Below are positions 1-9,310 of a stretch of DNA of 64,000 nucleotides, one piece after another. The position numbers and the translations under genes were made by a program. The stretch's first letter is position 1, and each line of letters opens with the position of its first letter. The notes under the pieces are model-generated. The model did no database searches, was not told the DNA's origin, and saw only the letters and a program-made list of their open reading frames with translations. This DNA comes from Polyangiaceae bacterium (GTDB lineage: Bacteria > Myxococcota_A > Polyangia > Polyangiales > Polyangiaceae): the NCBI GenBank assembly GCA_016715885.1, contig JADJXL010000016.1, positions 251,501 through 315,500 of the forward strand, given 5' to 3'.

Positions 1-1359
1 ACCACGGCCACCATTACACGCTGCCTTCGTGCCCATGTTGCCCGACCCGCCGGTACCAGGATTGCCACCAACAGCTCCGAATTGGCCAATTCCACCCGGC
101 CCGCCCGCGCCGCCATTGCCGGTTGCAATCGTTACACTGTCGAATTTCGGCACCGCACCTTCTAGCAAAACGATGGCGATGCTCGATCCGCCAAATCGGC
201 CGCCAAAACCACCGTTTCCTCCACACCCTCCAGCTCCGCCGCTGCCGCCGCTGGCACCATTACAATTGGTTTTCCCTTTGGCACCACCCCCGCCACCGCC
301 GCCTTGACCAGCCGTGCCTTTGGTGCCGGTTGCTCCGTCCATTCCAATGTATCCCGTGGCGCTGATTTCGCCGATGCCGGTCGCGCCCGTGGCGTCCGCA
401 CCATTTTCGCCATACGCTCCGTCGTCGCCGGGCTTGCATTGCATGGCATCTTCGCCCGCTCCTCCGTCGCCAAAACCAATGACCATCGGTAATCCTGGAT
501 CACCCGCATTGGCTGCGATCAGGTCCTGACCGTTGCCGCCTTTGCCCCCCACCGTTTCAGCACATGACGAATTCGACTTGGCGGCACCGCCGGGATTACC
601 CGAACCTCCGCCCATGCATGCCGTCGCGCCATTGTTGCCTTTGATCGCCATGTCGTCTGCATTGTCCGGCCCGATGTCGTCGCTCGGCGTCGCTCCCGTC
701 GCCCCACCCTTCGCATCGCCAGCCGTCAGGTTTGCTCGAGCGAAATGGACCGTCGCCTGATCGACGATGACGGCAATCGACGAACCTCCGTCAATCACCG
801 CTGCTGCAGCTTCGATGTTCACATCTTCAATGTTCGTCGTACCATTGCCGCGAATACGCACCGACGCCTGAAACTCGGCATCGGCAAGGGGCGCAGCCGG
901 CGCAATGGTAGCGCGCTGATTCGGATCGTATTGCCATTCGTCGCCGGCACAATCGAATCCGCCAAACACCGAAACACCTGCCGTCATCTCGATTCGTTCC
1001 GAGACGCTTCCACACACATACACGCGCGAACGACCCGTTTTGTCCGCTGCTGCAAGCTCGACGGCCTTCTGCAGCGATTTCAGCGGAGTCAATTCATTGC
1101 CATCACCATCGTCGCTCGCTTTGGCACCACCAACGAAATATGCGCACGTGTCGCGAATTACCTCGGGCTTCTCGCTTGGTAAAGCAGCACACTCGGGTGG
1201 CGGTGGGATCACGCCGCTGCTGCTGCTGCTGCCACTCGTGGAGCATGCTTCATAATTCAACGTGCAATCTTGTGCATCGTTTGCGCAGCCAGCCAGTTGC
1301 GCAATGCTCCCGGTCACCATCATTCCGAACAGCGCCAACGTTTTTTGCAAATTGCGCAT
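1..1359 (-). CDS. Glycine-rich surface lipoprotein, 3' end beyond window
   Basis: The frame is open from an ATG at 1359 to the left edge, giving at least 453 residues with no stop. A perfect Shine-Dalgarno AAGGAGGC lies just upstream (1361-1372). The N-terminus is a lipoprotein signal with lipobox LAGC, so Cys25 should be lipidated. A Ser5/Pro4 linker follows, then a domain with a VYVCGSV and a VFGGFDC motif, which in myxobacteria usually precedes right-handed repeat folds. The last ~220 visible residues are Gly-rich and collagen- or PE_PGRS-like (GGAGGxGG, GATGTKG). It is probably an exposed outer-membrane or cell-surface protein. The exact role is unknown. The next gene (1427-2380) is upstream on the same strand, 67 bases away. 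Confidence 0.85.
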   Translation of the reverse strand, partial: MRNLQKTLALFGMMVTGSIAQLAGCANDAQDCTLNYEACSTSGSSSSSGVIPPPPECAALPSEKPEVIRDTCAYFVGGAKASDDGDGNELTPLKSLQKAVELAAADKTGRSRVYVCGSVSERIEMTAGVSVFGGFDCAGDEWQYDPNQRATIAPAAPLADAEFQASVRIRGNGTTNIEDVNIEAAAAVIDGGSSIAVIVDQATVHFARANLTAGDAKGGATGATPSDDIGPDNADDMAIKGNNGATACMGGGSGNPGGAAKSNSSCAETVGGKGGNGQDLIAANAGDPGLPMVIGFGDGGAGEDAMQCKPGDDGAYGENGADATGATGIGEISATGYIGMDGATGTKGTAGQGGGGGGGAKGKTNCNGASGGSGGAGGCGGNGGFGGRFGGSSIAIVLLEGAVPKFDSVTIATGNGGAGGPGGIGQFGAVGGNPGTGGSGNMGTKAACNGGRG

Positions 1360-1426
1360 GAGAAGCCTCCTTATTGGCAAGCAACAAGCTCGTGTCCAAA
1401 TTGATCTTGCAGCGGAAGTGAGTCGT

Positions 1427-2380
1427 TCAGAACCGACCCGACAAGGATACACCGGCAAAGGTCGGTGCGACGACCGGAGTCATTTCGAACCCCATCGTGC
1501 TCGACTTCTTCCTCGTCATCACCGCGTATCCGACCGTGCCTGCACCGAGGATCAGACCCGTCACGAACATCCCCGTGCCCACGTTCACGTACGTGTCGTG
1601 GTCTTCGAGCGTGGATTTCAACGACGTGCACTTGGCAATGATTTCAGGCGTCGTTCCGGGGCAATCTCCCACCTTCAGACCTCCGCGAATGCCCTCCGCA
1701 TCCGACGTCTTGCCTGAACCAGCCGCCCAAAATCCAATGCCCACTCCAAGCCCCGCTGCGGCGAGACCTGCGCCGACCGCAATGATCACCGTGCGCTTCG
1801 CATTGCCGCCCGCGCTCGCGCCGCCGACTTTGGGCACGAGCTGCAGATCGAGATCCTGCGTCGAGCCCTTGGCAACGACGACCGTGCGCAGCACATCGTC
1901 GTGACCATCCATGCGCCCTTCGATGACGCGCTGACCTACGTCGACGAAGACCCCTTTTTCGAGCGGCGATTGTCCGACGAGTTTGCCATCGACATAGAGC
2001 CTCGCGCCAATGACGTTCGTCTTGATGCGAAGCACGCCAATGTGTTGCTTCGCTTCTTCGATGCTCTTGGCGAGCGCCGCGCGCACTTCGGGTTTTCCCC
2101 CGGCAGGGAAACCATCGTACGCGTACGAAAGATGCTCGGCAGCGTCACGATACTGGCCGAGCTGCATCTCGACAGCACCGAGGTTGCCCGCCAGATCATG
2201 GCTCTGACGGAGATTCCACGCAGATTGATACGCCGCTTCCGCTTCGGCCCACTTTTGCTCGTCGTAGAGCTTGTTGCCCATCTCGTAGAGCTCTTTGGCG
2301 CGCGCCGTGTCGTCGGCACGTGCTGACGTGCCAAACGACATCGCCACGAGCGCTGCTGCGATGAACGCGCGTTGTCGCAT
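1427..2380 (-). CDS. Periplasmic TPR and PEGA domain protein
   Basis: The 317-residue protein starts with a Sec signal peptide ending SARA-DD (about residue 22). Residues 25-115 contain TPR-like helices (KLYDEQKWAEAEAAYQSAW and a second unit). Residues ~117-185 form a PEGA domain (GARLYVDGKLVGQSPLEKG), a surface-layer/peptidoglycan-associated beta module common in myxobacteria beside Ser/Thr kinases. Two hydrophobic segments follow, near 197-215 and 268-290. The combination suggests a membrane-tethered envelope adaptor. It lies 12 bases downstream of the proline-rich protein at 2393-3250 on the same strand, so the two are likely cotranscribed. Substrate or partner is not evident. Confidence 0.85.
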   Translation of the reverse strand: MRQRAFIAAALVAMSFGTSARADDTARAKELYEMGNKLYDEQKWAEAEAAYQSAWNLRQSHDLAGNLGAVEMQLGQYRDAAEHLSYAYDGFPAGGKPEVRAALAKSIEEAKQHIGVLRIKTNVIGARLYVDGKLVGQSPLEKGVFVDVGQRVIEGRMDGHDDVLRTVVVAKGSTQDLDLQLVPKVGGASAGGNAKRTVIIAVGAGLAAAGLGVGIGFWAAGSGKTSDAEGIRGGLKVGDCPGTTPEIIAKCTSLKSTLEDHDTYVNVGTGMFVTGLILGAGTVGYAVMTRKKSSTMGFEMTPVVAPTFAGVSLSGRF

Positions 2381-2392
2381 GCTTTCCCCCGG

Positions 2393-3250
2393 TCAATCGA
2401 ACAGTCGCGGTCGCGCCGTCGACGTTGTGGTCGGCGCTGGAGCCGTGGTCGTAGCGGTTGGTTTGGTCGTTGTCGAAGGTCGTCGTGGTGCCGTGCGCGG
2501 AGTTTGAGATTTCGTCGCGGGGGACGCTGCCCCAGCATCTTCCGTCGCGTCGGGCTCTTCCATTTCGACGACCTCCTCGGAGTCGGCAGGCGATGTCGTA
2601 CTTGTTGCCGCAGGCGCTACGCCCGGTACGGAGATCGCGATCGGCGCGCTCGATGAGACTCCATCGGTTCCGCCGCTGGCCCCTCCGCTGCGCAGCACAT
2701 ATGCGACGCCCCCACCAATGAGTGCGGCGACGACGATGACGGCGATCCAAATCGCAGGGCCAAAATTGGTCTGCGCTTTGCCGCCCGTTGGAGGCATGGA
2801 AGGAAGACGTGCTGCTTGTGCGGGGGCAGGCGGCGCCATCGCGGCCGATGGCAACATCGATCGATCGATGCCTGCGTTTTGCGACCACGGACTTGCTGCT
2901 GCGCCCGGTTGAAGCTGCGGCTGCGGCTGCGATTGCGCGTCGGCAACTTCCACGTTCGCCGGTGGCGGCGGTGGACGTAGTCCGCCCGGCGGTAGGTCCA
3001 TCTTCTGCGTCGGCATGTGCCGCGGATCGACCGTCTGAACCTTCATGTCCGGCGCAATTCGCACCTTGGACATGTCGATCGTCGCCATGCGTTGATGACG
3101 TCGTGGCACTTCGACCGGGGCAACGTACGCGCGCTTTTCACGCTCGCCATGCGAGGCGACCACGCCACCGCGCTTGCTCTGCGGAGCTGCGTTCGACGCA
3201 TCGGCTGCTTCGTCGGGTTGGTCGCTTGGGTTGGAGTTGTCCGCGCTCAC
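2393..3250 (-). CDS. Proline-rich single-pass membrane protein
   Basis: No enzymatic domain is recognised. The N-terminal ~160 residues are hydrophilic and rich in Pro, Gln and Ala, with a tract of eight prolines in PPGGLRPPPPPA. One clear transmembrane helix (AIWIAVIVVAALIGGGVAYVL) lies near residues 166-186. The C-terminal ~100 residues are a low-complexity Thr/Ser/Pro/Ala tail with an acidic patch (EEVVEMEEPDATED). This resembles the non-kinase part of myxobacterial membrane signalling proteins, but no kinase domain is present. A GTG at 3250 is preferred because GGGAGAGAAG lies just upstream; an ATG at 3268 would add six residues. It is the first gene of a pair with the TPR/PEGA protein. 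Confidence 0.7.
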   Translation of the reverse strand: MSADNSNPSDQPDEAADASNAAPQSKRGGVVASHGEREKRAYVAPVEVPRRHQRMATIDMSKVRIAPDMKVQTVDPRHMPTQKMDLPPGGLRPPPPPANVEVADAQSQPQPQLQPGAAASPWSQNAGIDRSMLPSAAMAPPAPAQAARLPSMPPTGGKAQTNFGPAIWIAVIVVAALIGGGVAYVLRSGGASGGTDGVSSSAPIAISVPGVAPAATSTTSPADSEEVVEMEEPDATEDAGAASPATKSQTPRTAPRRPSTTTKPTATTTAPAPTTTSTARPRLFD

Positions 3251-3516
3251 GCCTTCTCTCCCGCGCATGCCACAAGCGCGCTCTGCGAGACCATCATGCC
3301 CCGGATTGCCTCTCGCGCGCTAGCAGCCCGTTGCTGGTTCAACGAACTGCACCCTTTCATCCGCTCCCTCGTAAGCACCTTCGCCCCTCCGCACTAGCGC
3401 AACCACATCGCCGCGGCAAAGGGGGAACTTCATCCGTCCACACCCTGACCCCGAGCTTGTACTTTTTCCGACGCGCATCCGTCCCCGAAGGCCCCGTTTC
3501 ATGGCATGACCGGGCC

Positions 3517-6066
3517 GTGCTTCCCTCCGACTCGACCTCCGCACCTCTCGCTCGACGTCTCCCTCGGCCAGACGAAGACACATCGGCCGACGACATCTTC
3601 GATCGATTTCTCGACTATGTGTACGAGAAAAACCTCGAGCTTTACCCCGCACAAGAAGAAGCCCTGCTCGAGATCTGCGCCGGCAAGAACTTGATCCTCA
3701 ATACGCCGACCGGATCAGGCAAATCGCTCGTCGCCACGGCGATGCACTTTCTGGCCATGTCGAAGGGCAAGCGATCCTTTTACACCTGCCCCATCAAGGC
3801 TCTCGTGAGCGAAAAGTTTTTTGCTCTGTGTCGAGATTTCGGACCCGACAACGTCGGCATGATGACCGGCGATGCATCGGTCAACCGGGACGCACCCATC
3901 GTCTGCTGCACCGCGGAGATCCTCTCGAACATCGCGCTGCGTGAAGGCGACAGCTCGGGGATCGACTACGTGATCATGGACGAGTTTCATTACTACGCCG
4001 ATCGCGATCGCGGCGTCGCATGGCAAGTTCCGCTGCTCACGATGCCGAACGCGACGTTCTTGCTCATGTCGGCAACGCTCGGCGACACCGAAAAATTCTC
4101 CAAGATCCTCACGGACTTGACGGGCAAAGAAACGGCGCTCGTGCGCTCGCGCGAAAGGCCCGTGCCGCTCGATTTCGAATACCGCGAAACGGCGCTGCAC
4201 GAGACCGTCCACGATCTGGTGCAAAAAGATCGAGCACCGGTCTACATCGTTTGCTTCACGCAGCGCGCAGCCGCCGAAGAAGCGCAAAACTTGATGAGCC
4301 TCGACTACGCGTCGAAGGAAGACAAACGCGCAATCGCCAACGTGCTCTCCGGCGCGCGGTTCGATAGTCCCTACGGCAAGGATTTGCAGCGCTTTCTGCG
4401 CCACGGCGTCGGACTGCATCACGCGGGCCTGTTGCCGAAGTATCGCTTGCTCGTCGAAAAACTCGCGCAAAAGGGTTTGCTCAAGGTCATCTGTGGAACG
4501 GACACGCTCGGCGTCGGCGTGAACATCCCGATTCGCACGGTGCTTTTTACGAAACTGTGCAAGTTCGACGGACAAAAGACGGCGATCCTCAGCGTGCGCG
4601 ACTTTCAACAGATCTCGGGACGCGCAGGAAGAAAAGGCTTCGACGATCGAGGCACCGTGGTTGCGCAAGCACCCGAGCACGTCATCGAGAACTTGAGACT
4701 CGAAGCGAAAGCCGGAAGCGATCCCGTCAAGAAGAAGCGCATCGTACGCAAAAAACCGCCTGAAAAAGGCTACGTGCACTTCGATCGAGCCACGTTCGAA
4801 AAGCTCATCGCGTCCGATCCCGAGCCCCTCGTGTCGCGTTTTTCCGTGTCACACGGGATGCTCCTGAACGTGCTCGGCCGCGAAGGTGACGGTTGTCGCG
4901 CGATGAAGAAGCTGCTCTCGAGCGTGCACGAAACGCCCGCGCAGCGGCGGATTCACAAGAAGACGGCGCTGCAAATGTTCCGCTCGCTCGTGCGCGGAGG
5001 CATCGTGGAACTGCTCCCGTTTCATCACGAATCGGGCCGCAAAGTGCGCGTGAACGTCGACTTGCAAGAAGACTTTTCCATCAATCACGCCCTTGGTTTG
5101 TGGCTCGTCGACACCGTTCACAAGCTCGATCCGGAATCGGCGACGCACCAGCTCGATGTCCTGACGCTCGTCGAAAGCATCCTCGAAAACCCGGATCTCA
5201 TCCTGCAAAAGCAGCTCGACAAGTTGAAGCGGCTGAAGATGATCGAGCTGAAACAAGCGGGCATGGAGTTCGAGGATCGCGTCGCGGAGCTCGACAAGAT
5301 GGAGTATCCGAAGCCGCAAGCGGAGTTCGTGTACGGCACGTTCAACGAGTTCGCGAGGCATCATCCGTGGGTCGGACGCGAGAACATTCGGCCGAAGTCG
5401 ATCGCGCGTGAGATGTACGAGAACCTGTACTCGTTCAGCGACTACATCCGCGAGTACGAGCTTCAGCGCAGCGAAGGGCTTTTGTTGCGGTACTTGTCGG
5501 ACGTGTACAAGGCGCTCGTGCAGACGGTGCCGGACAGCGTGAAAACCGACGAGATCGACGACGTGGAGATTTTTCTCGGAGCGATCGTGCGTCAGGTGGA
5601 CTCGTCGCTGCTCGAAGAGTGGGAGCGGATGCGCGATCCATCGCGTGCGGTGAAGGTTGTAGAAAGACAAACCGAGGAGAAGGAGGCGTTCGACATCACG
5701 ACCGACACGCGTGCGTTCGTCGCGCTTTTGCGCAACGAACTGTTTTCGCTCGTGCGTGCGCTGTCGAAACGCGATTACGAAGAGGCCTCGGCGATTGTGC
5801 AGGCTGGTGGCGAAGAATGGACGCCGCGGCGATTCGACGAGGCATTGGCCGCGTATTGGGAGGAGCACCCGGAAATTCGGACGGATCCTGCGGCTCGCAA
5901 TCCGAGCCATACGCAGGTGCGTCAATGGCCGTTCGTGTGGGAATTTACGCAGATTTTGGTCGACGAATCGGGCGAAGGCGATTGGGTGCTGGAAGGCGTC
6001 ATCGATATCGACAAGTCGCGGGAAGCAAATAAGCCGGTGATAACGCTACGGAGGATTGCGGGGTAG
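3517..6066 (+). CDS. DEAD/DEAH box helicase, SKI2-like with DUF3516
   Basis: This is an ATP-dependent nucleic-acid helicase of about 849 residues. Walker A (TPTGSGKS, 63-70), motif II (DEFH, 155-158), motif III (SAT, 185-187) and motif VI (QISGRAGRKG, ~365-374) are all present. DEFH and the long C-terminal half match the SKI2-type bacterial helicases that carry DUF3516, thought to act on RNA. The frame is open back to 2788, but the residues before 3517 are low complexity and do not look like protein. The GTG at 3517 gives an N-terminus that leads straight into the conserved FDRFLDYVYEKNLELYPAQ segment, the usual start of the family. The C-terminal ~450 residues have no other recognisable motif. 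Confidence 0.9.
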   Translation: MLPSDSTSAPLARRLPRPDEDTSADDIFDRFLDYVYEKNLELYPAQEEALLEICAGKNLILNTPTGSGKSLVATAMHFLAMSKGKRSFYTCPIKALVSEKFFALCRDFGPDNVGMMTGDASVNRDAPIVCCTAEILSNIALREGDSSGIDYVIMDEFHYYADRDRGVAWQVPLLTMPNATFLLMSATLGDTEKFSKILTDLTGKETALVRSRERPVPLDFEYRETALHETVHDLVQKDRAPVYIVCFTQRAAAEEAQNLMSLDYASKEDKRAIANVLSGARFDSPYGKDLQRFLRHGVGLHHAGLLPKYRLLVEKLAQKGLLKVICGTDTLGVGVNIPIRTVLFTKLCKFDGQKTAILSVRDFQQISGRAGRKGFDDRGTVVAQAPEHVIENLRLEAKAGSDPVKKKRIVRKKPPEKGYVHFDRATFEKLIASDPEPLVSRFSVSHGMLLNVLGREGDGCRAMKKLLSSVHETPAQRRIHKKTALQMFRSLVRGGIVELLPFHHESGRKVRVNVDLQEDFSINHALGLWLVDTVHKLDPESATHQLDVLTLVESILENPDLILQKQLDKLKRLKMIELKQAGMEFEDRVAELDKMEYPKPQAEFVYGTFNEFARHHPWVGRENIRPKSIAREMYENLYSFSDYIREYELQRSEGLLLRYLSDVYKALVQTVPDSVKTDEIDDVEIFLGAIVRQVDSSLLEEWERMRDPSRAVKVVERQTEEKEAFDITTDTRAFVALLRNELFSLVRALSKRDYEEASAIVQAGGEEWTPRRFDEALAAYWEEHPEIRTDPAARNPSHTQVRQWPFVWEFTQILVDESGEGDWVLEGVIDIDKSREANKPVITLRRIAG

Positions 6067-6117
6067 AAATTTACACGAGCTATTTTCGCAAGCCTCGTGT
6101 CGTGCGATGATGGTGAC

Positions 6118-7233
6118 ATGTGGATCGATGCCGATCTTTGCGGCGGAAACATTCATCTCGTTCGCAAGCATCACGGCGGATCGGCGGAGCTTACGCTTCA
6201 GCACGACAGCGCGTCGCCCATCCGCCAATGGTTCCACTTCCGCGTGCGAGGCGCTCAAGGGTCGCACCTCGAATTGTCGATCGTCAATGCAGGTGAGGCC
6301 AGTTATCCTCACGGCTACTACCATTACCGCGCGCTCGCTTCGTACGACCTCGAACGATGGTTTCGCATCGACACGCATTTCGACGGACGAAAGCTCGTTC
6401 TTCGGCATCGACCTGAAGACGACGTCGTGCATTATTCCTATTTTGGAGCATATCCTCTCGACCGGCAACGAACGCTTTTGACACGCGCATCGAGTGTGCC
6501 GTGGATGCGCGTCGATTCGATTGGACGAAGCATCGAAGGCCGCTCGATTGATCTCGTATCGTTTGGCAATGATGGTCCGGGCAAACGGCGAATATGGATT
6601 TCAGCCAGGCAGCATTCCGGGGAAACGATGGCGGCATTCTTTGCGGAAGGCGTCATCGAAAGGTTGCTCGATGGCGATGACGAAGTCACCCGCGCCTTGC
6701 TCGACGATTGCGTGATTTTCATTGTGCCCAACGTCAATCCGGATGGCAGTGCCCGAGGCAATTTCCGTACGAATGCGGCTGGGCGGGACCTCAATCGCGA
6801 ATGGGCATTTCCCAACGCCGAAGCGAGCCCTGAAGTGCTCGCCGTTCGATCCGCCATGGAAGAAGCGGGTGTGGATCTCTATCTCGACATTCACGGCGAC
6901 GAAACCGAACCGTGCATTTTCGCCGTTGGTTGCGCGGGGAACCCTCGATATTCGGACCGGCTTCATTGGCTCGAAAGGCGGTTTGCCGGGGGCCTTGTGA
7001 AATGTGATCGCGGTTTTTCCCCCGAGCACGATTATGGACCGAACGATCCTGGCAAAGGCGACTTGCGAATTGCCAACAATTGGGTCGGCGAACGCTTCGA
7101 TTGCTTGTCCATGACCATTGAAATGCCCTTCAAAGATGTTGCGCCAGCAGATGGATTTTCTCCCGACCGAGCGCGCTCGTTTGGCCGCCGGACGCTGGAA
7201 TGTGTGCTCGAATCGCTGGATGCATTGCGGTGA
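6118..7233 (+). CDS. M14-family zinc carboxypeptidase, cytosolic CCP-like
   Basis: The 371-residue protein has an N-terminal beta domain (about 1-115) followed by an M14 peptidase domain, the arrangement of cytosolic carboxypeptidases (CCP/AGBL group). Zinc ligands are visible as RQHSGE (His166, Glu169) and DIHGDE (His259). The substrate-binding NPDG (207-210) and GRDLNREW motifs are present, and Glu335 in MTIEMPF is the likely catalytic glutamate. No signal peptide is seen, so it should act in the cytoplasm, removing C-terminal residues from proteins or peptides. The start at 6118 (MWIDADLCGG) fits the family; a GTG at 6097 would add seven residues. It follows the helicase by 51 bases and could be cotranscribed. 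Confidence 0.88.
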   Translation: MWIDADLCGGNIHLVRKHHGGSAELTLQHDSASPIRQWFHFRVRGAQGSHLELSIVNAGEASYPHGYYHYRALASYDLERWFRIDTHFDGRKLVLRHRPEDDVVHYSYFGAYPLDRQRTLLTRASSVPWMRVDSIGRSIEGRSIDLVSFGNDGPGKRRIWISARQHSGETMAAFFAEGVIERLLDGDDEVTRALLDDCVIFIVPNVNPDGSARGNFRTNAAGRDLNREWAFPNAEASPEVLAVRSAMEEAGVDLYLDIHGDETEPCIFAVGCAGNPRYSDRLHWLERRFAGGLVKCDRGFSPEHDYGPNDPGKGDLRIANNWVGERFDCLSMTIEMPFKDVAPADGFSPDRARSFGRRTLECVLESLDALR

Positions 7234-7362
7234 TGTGGCACTTGTCTGCTCGAATGTGGAAATCCAGCATATTCCGAACAAATAGAATGCATTCGGGGGT
7301 GGACAAAATGCGCGATTCGTCCTAGACGGTGCCTCGTTTCAAATTTCGTGGCGGTGCAGTTG

Positions 7363-8501
7363 ATGAAGCTTCACGAACGGCTTGCGGCACTGGATCTTTC
7401 TCCGGTGCCGACGTGGGTATTCGACGCGGGTTTTTTCGTCAGCGTTGGGCAAATCATGCTGCTTTGGAGATCTGGCGCGCGAAAACGCGCGAAGAGCTCT
7501 ACGCCCGCGATTACTCGGACATGACCGCATCCACGCGCGCGAGAATGCAGGGGTACATCGAGAGCTTTCGCTTTGGGCGCAGCGCTGAAGAGGAATGGAC
7601 GCTGTATCCAAAAGGCGAACCCGTGACGATGAAGCTCTTCATGTCGGGTGTGCAGCTCGACGACGATCGCACGGGCGTGCTCATTCAGGCATTCGTGAAG
7701 GAAAAAGGGCCCACGCCGGATCTCGTGCGCAGCATCGAAGCGCTGAGGCACACGTCCTTGATGGTGACGCTGCTCGACATGGAGGGGAAGATTGTCCTGC
7801 AAAACCCGGCAGCCATTCGAGCGTTCGGGGCGGAGAATTCGTTTGCTTCTCGATTCACCGATGACGCGATATCCGAAGCGATTTTTGCGTCGGCGCGTGC
7901 GGGCGAAGTCTTCGAGCTCGAGACGCTCGTGCGAGCGGAGACTGGCGACAATTGGCACGCGATCGAGGCGCGAACATTGCCGGATCCTGCAACGGGCAAG
8001 ACCGTCATTTTGGTGCAGCACACGGACGAAACTGCGCGCTATCAAGCCGAGCGGCGTGCACAGGACGAAGGTCGGCTCGCGGCCGAATTGCGTGGAACGC
8101 TGGCGCTCGTGGAGAAGCAAAAAGCGGAGATTTTGGCCCTGTCCGCGCCCATGCTCGAAGTGTCTGCTCGCACGATTGCATTGCCCATCATCGGTACACT
8201 CGATTCAGCGCGAGCGAATGCGCTCGAGGAGCGCGTTTTAGCGGTCGTGTCGAATCGCGGGGCAGAATGCGTCATCTTGGATTTGACCGGTGCCGACGCG
8301 TTGACGACCGCTCAGACGGCCGAACAAGTGGCCCGTCTTGGCCGTGCGATTCGGCTTCTCGGCGCGCGCACCATCGTGACAGGCATCGCGCCAGCGCTCG
8401 CGCGGACGCTCGTCATGGCAGGCGTGGATATGGGCGACGTGCTTCTCTTGCGGAGTCTGCGTGACGGAATCGCCGCGGCTGCAAAACGCGAGCGAGCTTG
8501 A
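7363..8501 (+). CDS. PAS-STAS (RsbR-like) protein with an internal -1 frameshift
   Basis: The C-terminal ~110 residues are a STAS domain (ALPIIGTLDSARANALEERV; ILDLTGADALTT), as in stressosome RsbR-type regulators. A coiled segment (AAELRGTLALVEKQKAEIL) joins it to a PAS domain. The first ~22 residues of the PAS domain (MKLHERLAALDL, then SPVPTWVFDA) are in frame 1 from an ATG at 7363. The remainder (RWANHAALEIWRAKTREEL onward) is in frame 3. The junction is at GGGTTTT (7428-7434). Frame 3 alone has an unprotein-like N-terminus, while the joined product reads as a normal PAS domain. Either one T is missing from the six-T run (sequencing error or mutation), or the gene uses -1 slippage. Confidence 0.75.
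7428..7434 (+). other. Candidate -1 slippery heptamer GGGTTTT
   Basis: In the upstream frame the codons read GCG GGT TTT TTC, which matches X XXY YYZ (G GGT TTT). A -1 slip moves the ribosome into the downstream frame that encodes the rest of the PAS-STAS protein. It is followed by two more T, so the run is also an error-prone homopolymer. No stimulatory structure was modelled. Confidence 0.4.
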
Positions 8502-8505
8502 TGCG

Positions 8506-9294
8506 TCAATGACCGTTGGCTTTTTTCAGCAGCGTTCCGGCCACGTACGTAATGATTCCGCGGTGGAAGACCTGACTGAAAAATGCATTGATTTTGTTGA
8601 TGATGCCCGGCACGATGCTGCGTTTTCTGCGAAACATTGCGCGTAAGCTGATGCGTGCAACCTGCGCGGCCGTGAGAACCGACGCATTCATGAGGGGCGG
8701 ATGTTTTGCCCCCGCGACGTCGTTGAATTCGGTCGTCGTGACGCCTGGGTAAAGCGTCGTGACACTCACGCCGGTTCCCTCGAGCTCGAAGCGCAAAGCT
8801 TCCGAAAATTGCCCCACGAACGCTTGGCTTGCCGCATAGGCCGCGACATAGGGTGAAGGCAAAAAAGCAGAAGCCGACGCGACATTGAGGATGTAGCCGT
8901 GTTTTCGCTCGACCATGGCCGGCGCGAATTCGCGACACAGGAATGTCAAAGCGTCGATGTTGAGCCGGAACATCGCGGCCATTTTGCGCGTGTCCATTTC
9001 GATGAACTTGCCCTGCATGCCATATCCCGCATTGTTGATCAGGATTTCGGTATGCAGCTTCCTTCGAGCCGTCTCTTCGCGCAGGCGCTCGGCAGCGTCG
9101 GGCTCCGACAGATCCAGTGGAATCACGCAGACGTCGACGTTCGTGCGTTTACGAATGTCGGCAGCGAGCGATTCCAAGCGATCGATACGACGAGCGACGA
9201 GAATGAGGGGATAGCCCTGATCGGCCAGCTCGTGGGCCATGGCGAGCCCAATACCGCTGCTGGCGCCGGTGATGAGCGCGTAATCTTTCTTCAT
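8506..9294 (-). CDS. Short-chain dehydrogenase/reductase, active-site Lys replaced by Gln
   Basis: The 262-residue protein has a Rossmann fold with the NAD(P) motif TGASSGIG (residues 9-16) and the structural NNAG (87-90). The ARR after beta-2 suggests NADP preference. The sequence resembles DltE-type SDRs. The catalytic Ser is at 140/142 and Tyr is Tyr153, but the YxxxK motif reads YAASQ: Lys157 is a Gln (codon CAA). The C-terminal tail is basic and hydrophobic (FRRKRSIVPGIINKINAFF), possibly membrane-associating. Loss of the Lys would be expected to impair ordinary dehydrogenase catalysis. It is convergent with the PAS-STAS gene (4-base gap) and 16 bases downstream of the hydroxylase gene. 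Confidence 0.88.
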   Translation of the reverse strand: MKKDYALITGASSGIGLAMAHELADQGYPLILVARRIDRLESLAADIRKRTNVDVCVIPLDLSEPDAAERLREETARRKLHTEILINNAGYGMQGKFIEMDTRKMAAMFRLNIDALTFLCREFAPAMVERKHGYILNVASASAFLPSPYVAAYAASQAFVGQFSEALRFELEGTGVSVTTLYPGVTTTEFNDVAGAKHPPLMNASVLTAAQVARISLRAMFRRKRSIVPGIINKINAFFSQVFHRGIITYVAGTLLKKANGH

Positions 9295-9310
9295 ACGAGG
9301 CTAGCCGCGT

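Noticed and set aside
2788..3516. 243 extra residues upstream of the SKI2-like helicase in the same frame.
   Set aside because: They are low complexity, overlap the proline-rich gene on the other strand, and the family begins near the GTG at 3517.
3715..5925. Two minus-strand open frames of ~355 residues opposite the helicase gene.
   Set aside because: They are His/Arg/Val-rich antisense shadows of a strongly conserved coding region, with no domain.
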